NCBI GenBank assembly: GCA_902796895.1
Contig: CADBQV010000076.1
Coordinates: forward strand, 1-8,171
Direction: 5' to 3'
Length of the DNA stretch: 8,171 nt
Source: an uncultured Erysipelotrichaceae bacterium
Lineage (GTDB): Bacteria; Bacillota_I; Bacilli_A; Acholeplasmatales; Anaeroplasmataceae
Shown: positions 5,807 to 8,171 of the stretch, piece after piece
Numbering within the stretch: position 1 is the stretch's first letter
Layout: each line of letters begins with the position of its first letter
The notes under the pieces: model-generated
The model's input: only the letters and a program-made list of their open reading frames with translations
Told to the model about the DNA's origin: nothing
Database searches by the model: none
Program-made: the position numbers and the translations under genes

Positions 5807-6642
5807 ATTACTTTATAATGTAAGACTCTACCAATTATTTCACCATCATATTGTAATGTACATGGCTTATTAAAGAATACCTCAATTGTATGTCCTTCAA
5901 GAATTTTTACATTCTTTTGATATTTTGTATGTGTACCTTTAAATATTTTAGTAAATTTATATAAAATAGAAAGTCTAGTAGAACCATATACAGCAACTAC
6001 ACTTACTTTATCAGATTTTCTATCTTGGTCTGGTGCGCATTTCATACCACCACCATAATATCTACCATTCATTGTAGGACAAATCCATACATTCTTAAAT
6101 AAATACTCTTCACCATCTACAAGTACTCTAGCATTTCTTCTTTTATAACCACCTATAATTAATTTAGCAGCAATAGAAGTATAGTTTATTTTCTTGCCTT
6201 CTTTTCTTTTCTTTTCAGCAATTTGACAAACGATACCATCTAGGCCATATCCAACACTGTTTACGAATTTTTTTGTTTGACCATTTGCGATTAAAGTAGG
6301 TAAGTTTTCAAAATATGGATTTAATAATAATAATTTTCCTGTAGGCTCTATATCCATAATAAAATCATTACCAGAGCCTCCTGATTTTGTATATATATAA
6401 CAATTACATCTTAATCCATTTTTTATATAATCATTTGCGAAATAATTTATTGTACCATCACCACCTACTAGAATAATTCTATCAGTAGGCTTTAATTTTC
6501 TTGTAAGATCATCAAAATTTATTTTATTATAAATAACAACATTTACATTTTTACATTCATCTTTTAAATCATCTAATATTTTATTTTCATTTAATTGTGA
6601 TTTACCACTTTGTGTTAATTGGTTGATTAGTAAATAATCCAT
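5791..6642 (-). CDS. Diacylglycerol kinase catalytic-domain lipid kinase (DagK/YegS/LCB5 family)
   Basis: A 283-aa lipid kinase that would phosphorylate diacylglycerol or a related lipid with ATP, acting at the inner face of the membrane. The nucleotide loop is clear: ILVGGDGTINYF at 57-68 with GGDGT at 60-64. The second loop is SGGSGNDF at 87-94, where most members have a Thr (GTGNDF). NSVGYGLDG (128-136), NGRYYGGGMKCAPDQDRKSD (192-211) and the C-terminal DGE (266-268) complete the fold. The length is normal for the soluble DgkB/YegS type. There is no membrane helix. Its ATG shares one base with the plsC stop (TAATG), and GGAGG lies 10 nt upstream inside plsC (6653-6657), indicating translational coupling. 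In Gram-positives such kinases recycle diacylglycerol released by lipoteichoic acid synthesis. That role is likely here but inferred. Confidence 0.9.
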   Translation of the reverse strand: MDYLLINQLTQSGKSQLNENKILDDLKDECKNVNVVIYNKINFDDLTRKLKPTDRIILVGGDGTINYFANDYIKNGLRCNCYIYTKSGGSGNDFIMDIEPTGKLLLLNPYFENLPTLIANGQTKKFVNSVGYGLDGIVCQIAEKKRKEGKKINYTSIAAKLIIGGYKRRNARVLVDGEEYLFKNVWICPTMNGRYYGGGMKCAPDQDRKSDKVSVVAVYGSTRLSILYKFTKIFKGTHTKYQKNVKILEGHTIEVFFNKPCTLQYDGEIIGRVLHYKVIKEMK

Positions 6643-7451
6643 TATTTTAAATCCTCCAGTATTAAGTTTCTTGAATAATCTGCAAGATCTTTTGTATTCA
6701 TATTTTTATAATCTTCATAATATAATACTTTGATTATTTTAAATTCAACCTTGCTTCCCTTAAGTGGGAATCTATCTTTAATTATTTTTGTATTTCTAAC
6801 ACTTGATATTACAATAGGCGCTTTTGATTTTGTAGCTATTTTAAATGAACCAGCATGAAATGGAAGTAATCCATCATCGAAATATCTTTTTCCTTCTGGA
6901 TATATAATAACAGAAGAAGATTTATCCTTTAATATATTAGCTGCTTTAGTTATTGATTTTACAGCCTCTAAATCATTATCCTGACTAATAGGTACAAAAC
7001 CTGAATATGTTACCCAGTTGCCCATGAATGGCTTACTTAGATTTGCAGGCTTTGTAACACAAATTAAAGGATTAGCATTTAATGCTCTAAAGGCAATAAT
7101 TGGATCAAAATTAGATTCATGATTAGATATTAATAAATATTTTTCTTTTGGTTCTAATTCCTTATTAATTATTTTTACTTTAATTCTAAAGAAATGAATA
7201 ACTATAAATGTTGTTTCTTTAATAATATAATAAAATAATTTACTTGGCTTTGGTTTAACCTTAAATAATTTAAATATAAATGATAATAATTGTAAAAATA
7301 AAATAAATAAGACAATCCAAATAATATATATAGCTAATGCCATTGGTATTATTAACAAATAAAAATACCAAGCACTATACATCTTGGTCAAAATGAATAT
7401 TAAGATTGAAGCTATTAAAGATAATATTAATGTAAATATATGCTTTTTCAT
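6642..7451 (-). CDS. plsC: 1-acyl-sn-glycerol-3-phosphate acyltransferase (PlsC/LPLAT family)
   Basis: A 269-aa membrane-bound acyltransferase that would convert lysophosphatidic acid to phosphatidic acid. The N-terminus has two hydrophobic segments (about 5-22 and 27-60) as anchor. Catalytic motif I is NHESNFD at 110-116 (H-x4-D intact). Motif III is IIYPEGKR at 182-189, with Tyr in place of the usual Phe of FPEG. A hydrophobic PIVISSV at 212-218 fits motif IV. The length is typical. AAGAGG (7463 to 7458 on the minus strand) lies 6 nt before the ATG. It is first in a two-gene minus-strand operon with the lipid kinase. The pairing makes sense because both enzymes yield phosphatidic acid, one from lysophosphatidic acid and one from diacylglycerol. 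The gene symbol is given on family grounds; another LPLAT substrate is possible. Confidence 0.9.
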   Translation of the reverse strand: MKKHIFTLILSLIASILIFILTKMYSAWYFYLLIIPMALAIYIIWIVLFILFLQLLSFIFKLFKVKPKPSKLFYYIIKETTFIVIHFFRIKVKIINKELEPKEKYLLISNHESNFDPIIAFRALNANPLICVTKPANLSKPFMGNWVTYSGFVPISQDNDLEAVKSITKAANILKDKSSSVIIYPEGKRYFDDGLLPFHAGSFKIATKSKAPIVISSVRNTKIIKDRFPLKGSKVEFKIIKVLYYEDYKNMNTKDLADYSRNLILEDLK

Positions 7452-7473
7452 AACTAACCTCTTAACTAAAACT

Positions 7474-7502
7474 ATTTTATCAAATTTTTTATATATTTTC
7501 CA
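7474..7502 (-). promoter_or_regulatory. Promoter of the plsC-lipid kinase operon
   Basis: On the minus strand, TGATAAAAT gives an extended -10 (TG at 7482-7481, TAAAAT at 7479-7474). A TGGAAA (7502-7497) stands 17 bp upstream as a 4-of-6 match to the -35. The start would be near 7467, with a leader of about 16 nt before the plsC ATG. Confidence 0.5.
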
Positions 7503-7532
7503 TATTTTAAATAAAATATTTAAAAACTCTAT

Positions 7533-7560
7533 TTTAAAGTTCTTTTAAAAAAAGTATAAT
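7533..7560 (+). promoter_or_regulatory. Promoter of the DUF815 ATPase gene
   Basis: A consensus TATAAT at 7555-7560 is preceded at 16 bp by TTTAAA (7533-7538), a 4-of-6 match to the -35. The transcript would start near 7567, about 15 nt before the ATG. It is divergent from the plsC promoter in a 130-bp spacer. Confidence 0.5.
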
Positions 7561-7581
7561 AGAAAAAAATGAGGTGTTATT

Positions 7582-8171
7582 ATGAATGATATTAATGAAT
7601 TATTAGTATTTAATAATATAAAAAGAATGGATATTTTTGAATCTATTTTAAATAAAAATGAAAATGAAATAAAATCAAAATTAATTAATTTTGCATTAAA
7701 AGAAAAATTAGAAGGAAATTTAATTAAAAAATATATTATATATACATTACTTTATAATGAAAATCCATATACTTTAGCTATTGAACTTAATAAAAATGTA
7801 ATTGTAGAAGATATATTTTTAAATGATTTAAAATTATTTTATGAAATATATAATGATAAAAATCTATATTATAATGAAATAGTTGATTTTAAATTTAATT
7901 ATAATAATAAATCAAATATTTCTTTAATAATTGATAATTTATATAATGAAATTACTGATTTTGATTCATTTAAAAATGTAATAATTAATTTTTATAAAAC
8001 ATATGGCGTAGGTATAATGGCTATATATAAAGCATTTAGAGTAGAAGATGGTTGCTTAAAGCCAATTAAAAATACATTAAATGTCACATTTAATGATTTA
8101 ATTGGATATGATTATCAAAAAGAATTATTAAAAGATAATACAATTAATTTCATTAATAATAAACCTGCTAA
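7582..8171 (+). CDS. DUF815-family predicted AAA+ ATPase (3' truncated by window edge)
   Basis: The frame is open from ATG 7582 to the window end, giving 196 residues, with GAGGTG at 7571-7576 spaced 5 nt from the start. Residues about 135-196 match, from memory, the N-terminal boundary of DUF815 ATPases: TYGVGIMAIYKAF, then LKPIKN (159-164), then FNDLIGYDYQKELL (170-183) and NTINFINNKPA (186-196). In this family the text NNxLLYGxRGxGKSS with the Walker A lysine should come next, just past the edge. The first ~130 residues are an Asn/Ile/Leu-rich, mostly helical region. DUF815 proteins are predicted ATPases of unknown function, sometimes annotated as AAA-family. The gene cannot be judged intact from this window. 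Confidence 0.85.
   Translation, partial: MNDINELLVFNNIKRMDIFESILNKNENEIKSKLINFALKEKLEGNLIKKYIIYTLLYNENPYTLAIELNKNVIVEDIFLNDLKLFYEIYNDKNLYYNEIVDFKFNYNNKSNISLIIDNLYNEITDFDSFKNVIINFYKTYGVGIMAIYKAFRVEDGCLKPIKNTLNVTFNDLIGYDYQKELLKDNTINFINNKPA

Noticed and set aside
7502..7519. 8-bp AT-only inverted repeat with 2-nt spacer in the divergent spacer, touching the plsC -35
   Set aside because: It could be an operator, but palindromes made only of A and T are expected often in DNA of this composition, and no regulator gene is adjacent.
1..8171. CRISPR arrays, tRNA/rRNA genes, insertion sequences, phage genes, riboswitch-like leaders
   Set aside because: No regularly spaced repeats, cloverleaf-like GC-rich segments, transposase or integrase motifs were seen, and no intergenic gap is long enough for a sizeable structured leader.

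Overview
The window is strongly AT-rich (about a quarter G+C by eye) and densely coding, with Leu mostly TTA and Ile mostly ATA/ATT. Shine-Dalgarno sequences are good (AGGA, GAGG, GGAGG) and there are classic hairpin-plus-T-run terminators. This fits a low-GC Bacillota lineage, perhaps an uncultured gut Bacilli or Clostridia; a finer placement would be a guess. All 19 Trp codons in the intact genes are TGG and none is TGA, so the standard bacterial code applies, not the Mycoplasma one.

Layout, left to right. Positions 1-168 hold the last 55 codons of a gene I cannot name, closed by a strong terminator (175-219). A plus-strand block follows (about 302-4186) with no internal terminator that I can see. 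It contains a soluble diguanylate cyclase with a GAF-like and a GGDEF domain, a TIGR04076-family small protein, an overlapping phosphinothricin-type GNAT acetyltransferase, a 25-codon small ORF that looks like the remnant start of a Rossmann-fold oxidoreductase, and an NSS-family sodium-coupled amino-acid transporter. The transporter ends at a long-stem terminator (4195-4228). Next are an HdeD/DUF308-like membrane protein with its own -10 box and a stand-alone purC (SAICAR synthase), which ends at a terminator at 5740-5770.

On the minus strand, converging on purC, is a two-gene lipid operon: plsC (1-acylglycerol-3-phosphate acyltransferase), then a diacylglycerol-kinase-family lipid kinase. 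The two genes overlap by one base (TAATG). Both enzymes are predicted to feed the phosphatidic acid pool. The operon ends in a hairpin that overlaps the kinase stop codon. Its promoter lies in a 130-bp divergent spacer. From that spacer a DUF815-type AAA+ ATPase gene runs rightwards and is cut by the window edge at the point where its Walker A motif should follow.

The content is mostly ordinary chromosomal housekeeping and accessory metabolism. I see no phage, IS, CRISPR, tRNA or rRNA, and no convincing new multi-gene system. The points most worth a second look are the small Rossmann-like ORF, the degenerate I-site of the diguanylate cyclase, the missing gate arginine in the NSS transporter, and the coupling of the TIGR04076 gene to the acetyltransferase.
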